64,000 nt of DNA, from assembly GCF_019703515.2 (NCBI RefSeq), contig NC_059373.1, forward strand, positions 11,319,281-11,383,280, read 5' to 3'. Under the pieces are notes generated by a model. It made no database searches. It was not told the DNA's origin and was given only the letters and a program-made list of their open reading frames with translations. Numbering within the stretch: the first letter of the stretch is position 1; every line of letters begins with the position of its first letter. A program made the position numbers and the translations under genes. This DNA comes from Myxocyprinus asiaticus. Lineage: Eukaryota; Chordata; Actinopteri; Cypriniformes; Catostomidae. Shown in pieces: positions 44,902 through 55,895 of the stretch.

Positions 44902-46478
44902 GAATAAGGATCGACCGATATGTTTTTTTCAGGGCTGATAACGATAACAATTATTGGTAATCAAGGAGACCGATAACCGATATTTGGGACCGTCAAAATT
45001 TACACTAACACAAAAATGTCCTGTAAATGCCTATGAAAATGTGTTTAATAAAATACTGCAAAACAGAACATTTCAATATTATCTTTTGAAAAATACTGGA
45101 AAAACAACAGATGAACATTATTATTATTATTTTTTTTTAATTTGTTTTCAAAAATAAAGTGGAGGGAGTTCCTAGCAGCATTTCTTTTGAACTGAAACTT
45201 TAAATATATAAAAAACAATGAAGTAAAGAGCTCATAACAGAATGTTATGTATTAACATGTGATAACAGATGTTGTCAATGTTATTGGAGCTGACACTCTT
45301 CATGTAGCTTGCTGGTTAGCCCATTTAGTCAAGTGCAAAAAGGGAAACAGGACTTTATTCACAACGGAGGTGAAAGATTAAACGCAAAGTTGGGTTTTCA
45401 AAAAAAGGTTTACATTGGCTAAACCTGCTAACGTTGGTTAGCTAGCTATCACTATCAATGCCATCGCAGCTATAACATGTAAAAACACCAACTCATACGG
45501 GTGAATACTCTACGAGTACTGATACGTGAGTATCCGTCCTTATCACTGCCGCCCATCTATATTGCTGCTCACAGTATTTCTCCACTACGGTCTACTGTTG
45601 TTGAAATAAACATGTTGCAGCTCTACTATGCGGCGCCTCATGTCGCGGGCCGGAGGAGAGAGGCAACTTGTGCGGAGCGCGAAAGGGCATTAATGAAGCG
45701 TGTTCGGTGTTAGAAAAAAATATTCAAAGATATAGCGCTGAAAGATATCACTGCTATCTACGCCCCGGAGCGCTTGCGCTGCTAACCTAAAGTGTAGAAA
45801 CGGTTAAATGGGGCAACCATGATGTCTGGCGGTCCGGATGGAACAAATCCGGGGTCCAGACCGTGGTCTGCTAAATGGTGACCGCTGACATAGAGTAATG
45901 TGATGCTTTGAAAACAGCTTGTCCTCTCAGTGATTCATCTTTCTCTCGCTGCTTTCCTCTTTCCCACCTTTCACCCAATACGGAATACAGTGTTGAATGG
46001 CCATTTATTCGTGACATATCCATGGGCGTAGAATATGCGGGGGATGCTTCTTCACAAGGCAAATGTGCTTACGCTGTGTCTTTCATACAGCAAATGTCTA
46101 AATGTGTAAATGCAAAAGTTAAAATTCATTGGCCAATTATGTAGGCCCAATTAATTCAATAAAAATGTTTAATCGATTGAGAGCCTTAAAAATATATCTT
46201 ATATATTTATGTTCGTGTTGCGCTAATCATTCTGTCCCCCTCAGTTTTGAAATGATTGCTACGCCCCTGCATATAACCAATCTGATAATACTGTGGGCGG
46301 AAAATTGAGCCAGACTACAAGCAGTAACCTTTCAGAGAGAGGCAGTGGCATCAGAGCCAACGGAGCACATTTTAAAATTTATCACAATCAGATCAGACAA
46401 AATAACGATTTCGATAATTAAAAAAATTAAGAATATCGGATCCGATTATCAACCAGGTTGATAATCGGTCGATCACTA
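44902..46478. mobile_element. DNA transposon with GATCGACCGAT termini, inserted in a SINE
   Basis: Left AAGGATCGACCGATATG, right AATCGGTCGATCACTA: inverted GATCGACCGAT ends. Sub-terminal 'ggagaccgataaccgatattt' (left) and 'aatatcggatccgattatc' (right) are rich in CGATAT/ATCGG. About 1.58 kb, no transposase frame recognised; hAT-like by general appearance only. Contains a nested MITE at 46021-46269. Confidence 0.75.
46021..46269. mobile_element. MITE family 6 (CAGGGGCGTAG termini), nested
   Basis: Left CATGGGCGTAG, right CTACGCCCCTG, with flanking CATATC (46015-46020) and CATATA (46270-46275), probably a target duplication with one change. It lies wholly inside the element 44902-46478. A fragment with the same terminus is at 58412. 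Confidence 0.65.
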
Positions 46479-46528
46479 CCCATGACCTTGGCTTTGCTAG
46501 TGCCATGCTCGAATGCTGAGCTACAACA
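46479..46528 (-). repeat. tRNA-derived SINE, 5' half (minus orientation)
   Basis: On minus, GTAGCTCAGCATTCGAGCAT (A box) runs to GCCAAGGTCATGGG, ending at CCC 46479-46481 on +. Joined conceptually to 44850-44901 it makes one continuous tRNA-like SINE head. Confidence 0.75.
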
Positions 46529-47581
46529 TTTATTTTGGCCATCTTAATATTTCTCTCTTCCATTCTTTCTCTATGCCTTCATTTTAAATCTCCCTTTGTT
46601 TCTTTCTTGTCTCACTCTTTCCAGCACACATTATAATAAGCTGGCCTCAGGAAATGGGGCTAAATTGATTAAGGGGTCAGCAAGGGTCAGGGAGTGGGTG
46701 TGGTAGTCGTCTCAGGGGACAGAGATATAGTATGCTCATTCTGTGCAGACACATATGTAGTCTGGCACATACTGTACACTCAACACATCTGTTGCCTTAT
46801 CGTAAATTGCCTCTGCTGCAGTGACACTGCAACATGTTATCTAGCTCCATTTTTCAGTCCAAGGACAAATAGTGTGAAAAAAATTACATTTAAAAGTCCA
46901 GCCCACAAACATAAATATCTCTGAGATACAGATGGAGTTGTCAGTTACATGTCAGGGAGTGAGCTGTCAGCCAGCTCATTCCCCGTTTTGCTGTTTTCTT
47001 TGCATGTTAGTTGTAATTATTTGCCAGGCAAGCCATTTGGACATTCTTCACCATTTGTGCTGTTTAATAGTCTGCTCAACAAAATGATTCTTGTTACCTA
47101 GAGTTTGTTGCATAGTAACAGTAAAAATAAGATGCTATTCAAAAAGTCAGGATACGGAGCGATGGCCATGAAGTAAATTAATCTGCGGTGAAAAGGCCCT
47201 AATTTATCATTTACCGCTTTGATTCAGGAGCCCACTGTGTGTCATAGAGATCAATGAGTGAAGTCAACATCTTTAGTCACAAGGCCTAAGGAAATGGACA
47301 ATCGGGTAAAAAGTTACATAGTAATGTAGCTGCCGTGTATATTTCAATGGGATCTGGATTGAGAGTTAGGTGACAAGTAGGAAGAAAAGAACATCTTGGG
47401 ACAAAGCAGGCCTTAATAGCAGCAGTGCTCTATAGATAATTTCTGGAACTCTCATTGTGCCATGTACAGTAGATGATGAATTACTGTGACCTTATTACAG
47501 TAGATTTAGGAGGAGAGATTCTGCTCAGGATGCATGAATACCACAACAGTGTCCAGGAAAAAACAAAAGTGTTTAGATAGC
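46529..47581. other. intergenic, nothing recognised
   Basis: Mixed-composition non-coding DNA. No recognised repeat; an open frame at 46694-46924 has no motif. Confidence 0.5.
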
Positions 47582-47690
47582 TTAAAGGAATGTCCCAGAT
47601 TCAATACAAGTTAAGCTCAATCAACAGAATTTGTAGTATAATGTTGATTAAAACAAAAAATAATTTTGACTCATTCCTCTTTTATATATA

Positions 47691-48248
47691 CACTACTGGT
47701 CAAAAGTTTTGAAACACTTGACTGAAATGTTTCTCATGATCTTAAAAATCTTTTGATCTGAAGGCGTATGCTTAAATGTTTGAAATTAGTTTTGTAGACA
47801 AAAACATAATTGTGCCACCATATTAATTTATTTCATTATAAAACTAAAATTTAATTAAAAAAAAATAAAAATAAAAATAAAATAAAATAAAAGTTTTTGA
47901 AATGGATGACTTGGACTGAATAATTAAGAAAAGCAGCCAATAAGTGCCCAATATAGATGGGAACTCCTTCAATACTGTTTAAAAAGCATCCCAGGGTGAT
48001 ACCTCAAGAAGTTGGTTGAGAAAATGTCAAGAGTACATGTCTTCAAATTCTAGGTAAAGGGTAACTACTTTGAAGATGCTAAAATATAACACAGTTTTGA
48101 TTTATTTTGGATTTTGTTTAGTCACAACATAATTCCCATAGTTCCATTTATGTTATTCCATAGTTACGATGGCTGTACTATTATTCAAAAATGTGAAGAA
48201 AAAAATTATAATAAAGAATAAGTGTTTCAAAACTTTTGACTGGTAGTG
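47691..48248. mobile_element. Tc1-type MITE (CACTACTGGTCAAAAGTTTT termini), copy 1
   Basis: Preceded by TATATATA; left CACTACTGGTCAAAAGTTTT, right AAAACTTTTGACTGGTAGTG. 558 bp with no transposase. Confidence 0.85.
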
Positions 48249-48250
48249 TC

Positions 48251-48438
48251 TACAGGTCAAAAGTTTTGAAACACTCATTCTTTATTATAATTTTTTTTTT
48301 TTTTTTTTTCACATTTCAAGAAAAAAACAAAAATATCATTGAATGATGCTTGATTTGACTCTTTTTTAAAGGAATGTTCAGAGTTTAATACAATTTAGTA
48401 TTTCAAACATTTCAGTCAAGTGTTTTGACAGGTAGTGT
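48251..48438. mobile_element. Tc1-type MITE copy 2, inverted relative to copy 1
   Basis: Starts with ACAGGTCAAAAGTTTTGAAA and CACTCATTCTTTATTATAAT, the complement of copy 1's right end. It ends with CATTTCAGTCAAGTGTTTTG and ACAGGTAGTG, the complement of copy 1's left end, followed by TATATATA. Its middle is replaced by the 48326-48396 segment. Confidence 0.75.
48326..48396 (+). repeat. arm A of a 71-bp inverted duplication
   Basis: 71 bp that match the reverse complement of 50597-50667 with about four differences by eye. Contains AAAGGAATGTTCAGAGTTTA, a MITE family 2 terminus, plus 36 bp of flank. Confidence 0.85.
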
Positions 48439-48874
48439 ATATATATATATATAAAGCAGTTACAGTAAGGGCTGTACAATGGAAGTGAATGGGGCCAGTC
48501 CAGAAACACTAAAATGCACACAGTTTTAAAAGTATAGCTACAAGATGTAAACATTATTCGTGTTAACATGATTTTAGTGTGATGAAATCGCTTACTAACC
48601 TTATCTGTGTAAAATTATTTCCTACACCGTAATTACAGGGTTTCATTGTCATGGAAACAAAGTTGTAATTATGGATATAACTACACAAATAAGGCTAGTA
48701 AGCAATTGTATGACACTAAAATTATGTTAGCATGTAAAATGTTTACATCTTGAGGCTATACTTTTGAAATAATATGTATTTTAATGTTTATGGACTGGCA
48801 CCATTCACTTCCATTGTAAGTGCCATACTGTAATCATGATTTATTTTTATTTACTTTTATAAACGAGGGAGTTG

Positions 48875-48877
<3 letters not shown>

Positions 48878-48933
<56 letters not shown>
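48878..48933. repeat. (TA)n microsatellite
   Basis: About 27 units inside MITE family 2. Confidence 0.95.
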
Positions 48934-48936
<3 letters not shown>

Positions 48937-48990
48937 ATTTTATTTTTTTTTTTTTGGAAATCAACATTATGCCACAAATGCTGTTCACTG

Positions 48991-50112
48991 ATTCTTGAGA
49001 TAAGGGACAAAATATGGCTTACATACAAAAGTCATCTTTATTTTAAAAATCAAGAAATTAATAATAATAAAAATAGTTATAAAGTTAAATCTAAAGGAAA
49101 TGTGTATACTCAGGGCATTTTTTACTTATATTTTAAAATAATTTCATTAGAAATGTTTTAAATGCATGCTCTATACTTGGAAGCACATGTAACTTAACCT
49201 ATCCTCAGCAAGAGGTCACAATCTTAAACTGCTAAACAAAGTGTTTAAAAATGCAACAAATTCATAAATATAAATATTAAATGAAATGTAGGGATCTGTA
49301 AGATATCAAACAATACATTAAGAAAACTTTAAATGATATTTCCCATAAAAAACTGCCTATCAAAGTTGTGTCCACACTTTGTGTCAACTCTGTCAGATTT
49401 TTTTAAAATCCTGAATAAATCAGAACATTTCCTGATCAGCTTTAACTCCGAGTACCCCTTTCCCACTTCCTGCTCATGCTGGATGTAACAGTAGAACACA
49501 TGGTCTGGTACGTTTGATATTTTTCATATTTTAAACAAACAATTTATAAGTCTCTCACAGCTTCAACTTGTCAACTCCATCATTCTCATTATTATAATTT
49601 CTGTTAAAATTGTGGGATCAATTTTGGCATTTTAGTTTAGTTTATAGAGGTATCTTCAACTGAGGGGGAAAAAAAAATGGCTCCAATGTACAACACATGG
49701 TTAAGATGGAAAAATATTTAATTTTGTCAACTCTGTCAGAATTTTCAGAATAGTATGAATACAGAAAAAATAAATAAATAAATAAAAGATTTGAATGTAT
49801 TTTATCACTTAACTCCTTACTGAACAATATTATTAGATAATTAAAGACTTTACACTTGTTGGATGAATCAAATCAAAATAGCACGCTTTTTGGTGTGTCT
49901 GACAGAGCTGACACTAATGACAGTAAGATGCAAGTTATGAAGTGAATAAATGTCACTTTTCAGAAGAAAAAAAAGTTCCCTTACATCGTTCGTTAACTGA
50001 GACCTTTATCTACAAATATATCCATTTCAAATTAATTTAGTATTAAAAAATAAAAAGTCAGATTTTAAACATGTTTTGTCCTTTATCACAATAATCAGTG
50101 TGTTAATTGAAC
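48991..50112. other. intergenic, A/T-rich, nothing recognised
   Basis: Repeated 'gtcaactctgtcaga' near 49383 and 49728 hints at an old internal duplication. No gene. Confidence 0.4.
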
Positions 50113-50598
50113 TTAAAAGGGATAGTTCACCAAAAAATTTAAATTCTGTAATTATTTACTCACCCTCATGCCATCTCAGATGTGTATGACTTTCTTTCTT
50201 CTGCTGAACACAAACAAAGATTTTTAGAAGAATATCTCAGCTTTGTAGGTCTATACAATGCAAGTGAATGGTGGCCAGAATCAGGAGGTCCAAAAAGGAC
50301 ATGAAGGCAGCATAAAAGTAATCCATATGACTCCAGTGGTTAAATCCATGTCTTCAGTAGCTATATGATAGGTGAAGGTGAGAAACAGATCAATATTTAA
50401 GTACTTTTTTTTTTTTACTATAAATCTCCATCTTTGACCAGACCCAACCGGTAGGTGGCTGTATGTGAAACTGAAATTCTTCTTCTAAAAATCTTAATTT
50501 GTGTTCTGCAGAAGAAATAAAGTCATACACATCTGGGATGGGATGAGGGTGAGTAAATGATGAGAGAATTTTCATTTTTGGGTGAACTATCCCTTTAA
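50113..50598. mobile_element. MITE family 1 copy
   Basis: TTAAAAGGGATAGTTCACCA at the left; TTTTTGGGTGAACTATCCCT then TTAA at the right. Its right TTAA abuts arm B of the inverted duplication. Confidence 0.9.
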
Positions 50599-50667
50599 AT
50601 TGTATTGAACTCTGAACATTCCTTTAAAAAAGAGCCAAATCAAGCATCATTCACTTATATTTTTGTT
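50597..50667 (-). repeat. arm B of a 71-bp inverted duplication
   Basis: Reverse complement of 48326-48396 (about 94% by eye). Includes TGTATTGAACTCTGAACATT and CCTTTAA, a MITE family 2 right terminus with no body next to it, then 36 bp of flank. Confidence 0.85.
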
Positions 50668-51989
50668 AAGTTAATTGCAATTTCAAACTAGATTTGACAT
50701 TTTTGAAGCAAATGTGAGTGGTGCTTGCCAGTGCAAATCTTGCCTCCATGATGCTAGGATCTTGTTGGTGGTTGCCTGGCTTTGATATGCATTTGCTAAG
50801 GTATTCTGATTGGGTTTTAGCATATTGCTACGGCTGCTAGGGTGTTCTATGTTGTTGCTAGGGTGTTACAGGTGGTTGCTGTTTACTGGCCATAGTCAAA
50901 ATAGCTCATGCTATTCTGGTTCATACAGAGTCACACCTTCAATGTACATGTAAGTGTTTAGGGTTTTATTTATTTGTTTGCCATTTTATTGTGCACCAGA
51001 CGAAAATCAAAAGTCCGATCCAATCACCTTTTCTAAACAAGAATCATTGTGGTATCATTCGTATCTGTAGCAAAAAAAAAAAAAAAAAACAGTCAGGGAC
51101 AATTTACATGTTGAAGTTTAATACTTTAGAACAAACCCCTACTCATAAGATGAAATATAAGTGATGCATGCCATGTTCAACTCTAAATCAGTAAAGAATT
51201 GATTTTGCACTTGTGAACAAAGGAAAACACTCTGTATATAACAGGTTCTTAAATGGTAATGATTTTCCCTTACTGATGTTAACACACCACAACAGTGGGT
51301 CATGAGCAAATTGAAACTGAGCTTTAACATTCAGTTCCGCCAGTCTTATTTTTCCTAGTTTGATGGTGTTGATGTTAGGAGTGCTGAGCAACTCCCACGA
51401 GCACCCATCTTCTCGAAGGTTTCCAGAGTCATTTCTTTAGCCGTATACTTCAGGTAGGCTAATGAGTCCCCTGAGAGCAGAGAGAAAGAGGAGTTGGGGG
51501 TGGCAGGTGATGCTTAAATAAACAAAGCATACCTTACCATAGATGTCAACAACACAAAGCGAAGCCACACCACTTTCCCTTTTTTGACTAAGACAAATCT
51601 CAAAAGTATGTCAGAGCTAGTTCTATTCAACCATTAAAAGTCATGATGAAGCTAGTATCAGCAAAGAATTTATATCTGTTTCACCAACAGGGATTGCCTC
51701 ACCTTGTTCGTGACTTCCTGCGCCTGACAATCCTCGATATGTATAGATGTGCACTGATTGGTTGGGAAGTTAATGAGAGTCAGCTGGGATCATGTTCACG
51801 TTGCCCACACAGCAGTGTCCCTTTAATTCTCTCCTGTCCTGTTAAGGGCACATTTCTATAGAAACCAACTTTCCCTTGTTGCTAAGGAAAAACCCACTGA
51901 GGTTCGAATATATGTAACATCAATTCTGAAGCCGATACTCTGCAGTTGCATGGTTCACTCACCTAAATTGGTGTTTCTAATTTCAAGCT
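50668..51989. other. intergenic, with a GTTGCTAGGGTGTT minisatellite-like stretch
   Basis: 50770-50900 has repeated 'tgctaaggtattctg', 'tgctagggtgttct' and 'gttgctagggtgtta' units, a common fish short repeat. An A-run lies at 51070-51088. The rest shows no gene. Confidence 0.45.
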
Positions 51990-52842
51990 TTAAAGGAAAG
52001 TTCTGGGTTCTAGATGGGTTTGTTGCATTCAGCTTGCTCACTGGGGTTCTAAATACAATTATTATTTAATTATTTAATTTCTATACACAATTTACAATCA
52101 TATTTAATCAAACTACACAATGATCACTCTAAGACTTTATAGATATTACAGTTTCATTTTCTGTTAATGCATGATTTCCTGTAAAGCTGCTTTGAAACTA
52201 TGTGTGTTGTGAAAAGTGCTACACAAATAAAAATGACTTGACTTGACTATACAAGTTATGCTCAATCGACAACATTTGTGACATAATGTTAATTACCAAA
52301 ACAATTATTTCATTTTGTTTTTTGTTCATTTGAAAAAAGAAGAAGCAAAAATTGTGTTTACAATAAAGCACTTACAATGGGACTGAATGGGGCCAGTCCA
52401 GAAACATAAAAATTTGGACTGTTATAAAAGTATAGCCAAAAGACATGAGCATTATAAGTGATAACATGATTTTAGTGAGAAACTGATAATGGCGTTATGG
52501 TTTTTACAAGATTACACGGTTTGTTGGCATTACATCGTCATGACAACAAAGTTGTAAAATTAGACATATCTTTATGCAAATAAGGTCAGCAAACGATTTT
52601 ATCACACTAAAATCATGTTACCAGTAACAATTATAATGTTTACGTCTTGTGGCTATACTTTTAAATGGACTGGCCCTATTCACTTCCAATGTAAGTGTCT
52701 TAGTGTAACTGCGATTTTTTTTATTTTATTTTTTTTTAGAAATGAGGAACGTGTAGAAATAATTTTTTGTGGTAATCAGAATTATGGCACAAATGCTGTT
52801 GATTGAGCTTAACTTGTAATAAATCCAGAACATTCCTTTAAA
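51990..52842. mobile_element. MITE family 2, split by a retroposed insertion
   Basis: TTAAAGGAAAGTTCTGGGTT at the left; the body resumes at 52247 with TATACAAGTTATGCTCAATC and ends AATCCAGAACATTCCTTTAA at 52842. The gap 52013-52246 is a retroposon tail. Confidence 0.82.
52013..52246 (+). mobile_element. 3' end of a LINE/SINE-like retroposon with TTGACT tail
   Basis: Carries TGTAAAGCTGCTTTGAAACT, then GTTGTGAAAAGTGCTACACA and AATAAAAATGACTTGACTTG, a well-known cyprinid 3' end ending in short TTGACT repeats. 5' truncated. A weaker relative of the same tail is at 63497-63560. Confidence 0.7.
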
Positions 52843-53129
52843 GCTAAAGTGTGTAATTTTTGGATGTTAAAATAACTTCTCCTATTCCAGCTTAGACAAG
52901 TATAAGCCAATCGTACGTTAATTTCCGCAAAAAGTCTAAACACTGTGACACGCTTTCAAAGCATTGCATTGTTTGTATGAGAATCCAGCCAATGCCATGA
53001 GTTTGGGGGCGGGCCTATCTGTTTGCCTACCAATAGCAGACAGGGGGAGTTTTTGGAAAACCTGTTTGAAAACAGTCTTTATTTTTGCAATTCCGTTTGT
53101 TTGACAGAAACTACACACTTCACCTTTAA
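52843..53129. mobile_element. MITE family 5 copy
   Basis: Left AAAGCTAAAGTGTGTAATTT, right AAACTACACACTTCACCTTT: inverted repeats. Contains 'gggggcgggcctatctg' and 'tgcaattccgtttg'. It directly abuts the family 2 copy. Confidence 0.82.
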
Positions 53130-54661
53130 AGATAACACGTTTTGGTTGTGGATTTCCATCCATAACAAAATAGACCCAGTGGCACGGGCATTGCTTATCC
53201 CCTGAAACTGTTTCCACAGTTTACCAGAGACTGAATAAAAGTGGGAAATTGCTTCAGAGAACTCATTAATGTGCATATGGACTCCAGACAGTGATGGATG
53301 GCACACAGTATTGGAGACAGTGAAGTCTTCTCAAGTTTTCATAAGCAGGGCAAGTGATCTGTCAGGCAAAATGTGCAAATCATTCAATTTTATATGCAGA
53401 ATGAAAAGAGCTGAGTCATGACATCATCAATTAGGGAATTTCAAAAGCTGAGTGGGTGTGTGAACGTTTACATTGAAACAAGGAACTTTATAACCCACAA
53501 ACCATAATTCTACAAGATGCATAATTTACCAGTGTGAGTGAAGTGAGATTAATCTCACTATGGGAAAGCTTTACTTTCTTTTGATTTATGCTGCTTTACA
53601 CTGCATGGTGGGTTCCTTTAAGGCTTTGTCAAAAGGGCTTGGGGCAAGGAGATGAGAAGTTTCCATCCAATACTGATCTAGTTTTTTAAGTGCTCTGAAC
53701 ACTTTGGATGTGTTAAATTTGTATAGTAGTGTTTTTGACCAGTCCGCTGCTGAAAAGACCAGCACTGTTGGTCACCAGCATATGTTGTGTTTTGTATGCT
53801 GGTCCCCACCATGGGATGCTGGTGTGCTGGCTGAAGAGTATGGTTTATTTGCCACTAGCATCACCCAACAGAACTACAAAAATTATCGTTGTTTTCATAC
53901 AGGTTTCCTGAACACTCCTATCTTCCTTTGGTTGGACAAACAGATATTCCTGCTTTAAACTCACTGCATTGATTGAGTCAGTTTTGCTATGTTGCGCCTA
54001 TACACTTCCGGCAAAATCAAAGAAAGGACAGATGTGATGTCGTTTTTTTTTAACAAAATCTGGTCAGAATAAAAGATGTTTTTGCCTTTGTTGTGGTGGT
54101 TCAAAGCAGGTAGCACAAACTTTCAGGAAAACTTCATATCGGCTGGTAGCTTTTTTCCCATCTTCTTCTAGTTGATTCCTTCACTCAGTCAACACGAACA
54201 CACAAGTTGCCGAGCTGGTCCAAACTTAACTACATCTGTATGATGGTTCACATAGAGAAAGTTTTTAAGATGTCATGTGTAATGTGAATTTTTTTTTTTT
54301 TACGATTTAGTCTACAAAAGTCTATAAAATACAAGAACAGTGGGTAACTGTTGCATATTCATTATATTTGTTTTACAAATAAAATGACAATAACAGAGGG
54401 CAAGTCTTCATATTATGGCCACGTATAGTGTGTTAGCATTAGCATTAATGTCATGAATGTAGAATGTAAACATAAAAAATTACACATTATCTACTGCAGA
54501 TATATTACTTTAAATCATCCTAGAGTGATTAGAACAGCTTCTTTTATTGATCTCATGTGGATTCTATTCATTGAATAAGGCATTCAGTAAATGATAACAC
54601 ATTTTAATGTCACATTGGTTAATGTTTTATCTGTAGTCTGTTGACAGAACAGCGTACGTCT
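53130..54661. other. intergenic, with ACCAGC/GCTGGT repeat
   Basis: 53740-53845 has several ACCAGC and TGCTGGT words in both orientations, shared with 11889-11945 and 56120-56250. No gene elsewhere in the interval. Confidence 0.45.
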
Positions 54662-54895
54662 CATATCCCTTACCAAAAATTTAGAGTTGCCACAAACTTG
54701 CTGCAAACTTGCAAACTCATTAATTGTCACTTGCAAATTAGCTTTGCGGCAAACTAAGATTTGCTGCAGGTTCACCACTACTGGTGAAGAGCTGCAACTT
54801 CTGGCAAACATTTGTACCGAATAACAAGCTCATTTGCATGTGAAAATAATGAGTGGCGAATTTGCGGCAACTCTCGATTTTATGTAAGGGATATG
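54662..54895. mobile_element. MITE family 8 (CATATCCCTTAC termini)
   Basis: Left CATATCCCTTACCAAAAATT then TAGAGTTGCC; right GGCAACTCTCGATTTTATGT then AAGGGATATG. About 30-bp inverted repeats. The interior repeats 'gcaaactt/ gcaaatt' words. 234 bp. Confidence 0.85.
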
Positions 54896-55114
54896 TCGCT
54901 CTCTAAACGTCCAAATGTTCGCAAACAGTACAGCGTTACTCAGCTGTTTTGACCTTTTTTTCTAGCTCTGAGCGAAGAACATTGCTGTGAGTGTATTTTT
55001 ACTGTGGTAATTTTTTAACAATAGCTAATGCATTAGTCATCACAAACTTACAATGAACAATAATTATTTACAGCATGTATTAATTTTGGTTACTGTTAAT
55101 TTATAAAAATACAA
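54896..55114. other. spacer; GGTAACACTTTAC-type repeat remnant
   Basis: 'tggtaattttttaacaatagctaatgcatta' resembles the inner end of a common fish repeat; diverged. Confidence 0.35.
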
Positions 55115-55895
55115 CAACAACCATGTGTAACTTTTGCGGTGTTAAAATACTTTCTCCTATCCCAGCAAAATATGCAGAGACAATTATAAGTAAGCATTTC
55201 TTTGGTAAATTTTCTCAAAAACTGTAAACATGGTGTCTCTGTGGTGCTATAAAAGATTTCTTTGTTTTGATCGGCCCGTCCAGCCTGATACAAAAACACA
55301 GGCTATGTCCACATTAATCCGGATGCATTTAAAAATGCTGTTTTCGTTTTCGAAACATTCTCTGTCCACGTTGCCTTTTCAAACGTTTTCCAAAAGTCGC
55401 TACACTGAAACACATGAAAACATTTAAATCCTTTTATTGCGCATGTGCAAAATAGATGTACAAAGTAACATTTATCTTTGACAATGCTATTAAAATGGAT
55501 AGCAGGCACAACAACGGCACTATAGCACAGGCTGCAATCTTGATTGTTTTGCGTTGAATGGATCACATGACATGACTTCGTCACATGACCACAAATACAT
55601 AATCGTTTTCAGATATCACCGTTTGCCCTTTCCACACTACAACGTGAAAATTGCATTTTCAAATGTATCCACTTGAAGGAAGGCCAAAACGTACAGAAAA
55701 AGATGCATTTTCCAGTGAAAACTTATTAGTGTGGATGTGCCCTTAACAAATGCTGTGAGCTGGGGCGGGACTATCTATTTGTTCGATCAACAGAAGATGT
55801 GGGTGTATTCAGAAAATTTTTGAAAACAATGTTTAATTTTGCAGTTCCATTCATTGGTACTAATGCCGCATAAATTACACACTTAAGCTTTAATG
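55115..55895. mobile_element. MITE family 5 copy, split by another MITE
   Basis: Left part 55115-55299 carries 'gttaaaatactttctcctatcccagc'. The right part 55746-55895 carries 'ggggcgggactatctatttg', 'ttttgcagttcca' and the terminus AAATTACACACTTAAGCTTT. The middle is the element 55300-55745. Confidence 0.7.
55300..55745. mobile_element. MITE family 9 (GGGCAYRTCCACAYTAAT termini), nested
   Basis: Left AGGCTATGTCCACATTAATC, right TATTAGTGTGGATGTGCCCT: inverted repeats. Further pairing inside ('tttcgttttcgaaac', 'catttaaaaatgc'). 446 bp; hAT-like in style, not proven. Confidence 0.65.

Larger units (their letters stand above)
47582..48990. mobile_element. MITE family 2, interrupted and lacking its right terminus
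   Basis: Left end TTAAAGGAATGTCCCAGATT then CAATACAAGTTAAGCTCAAT. The body resumes after the nested elements with 'acaatggaagtgaatggggcc' (48478) and runs to 'caacattatgccacaaatgctgtt' near 48984. The expected last 40 bp are absent. Contains the two Tc1-type MITEs 47691-48438 and a TA tract. Confidence 0.75.

Noticed and set aside
50390..50575. Open frames with a 'KILSSFTHP..IPDVYDF' type peptide, repeated around the window
   Set aside because: They are readings through MITE family 1 arms, found in every copy, and not genes.
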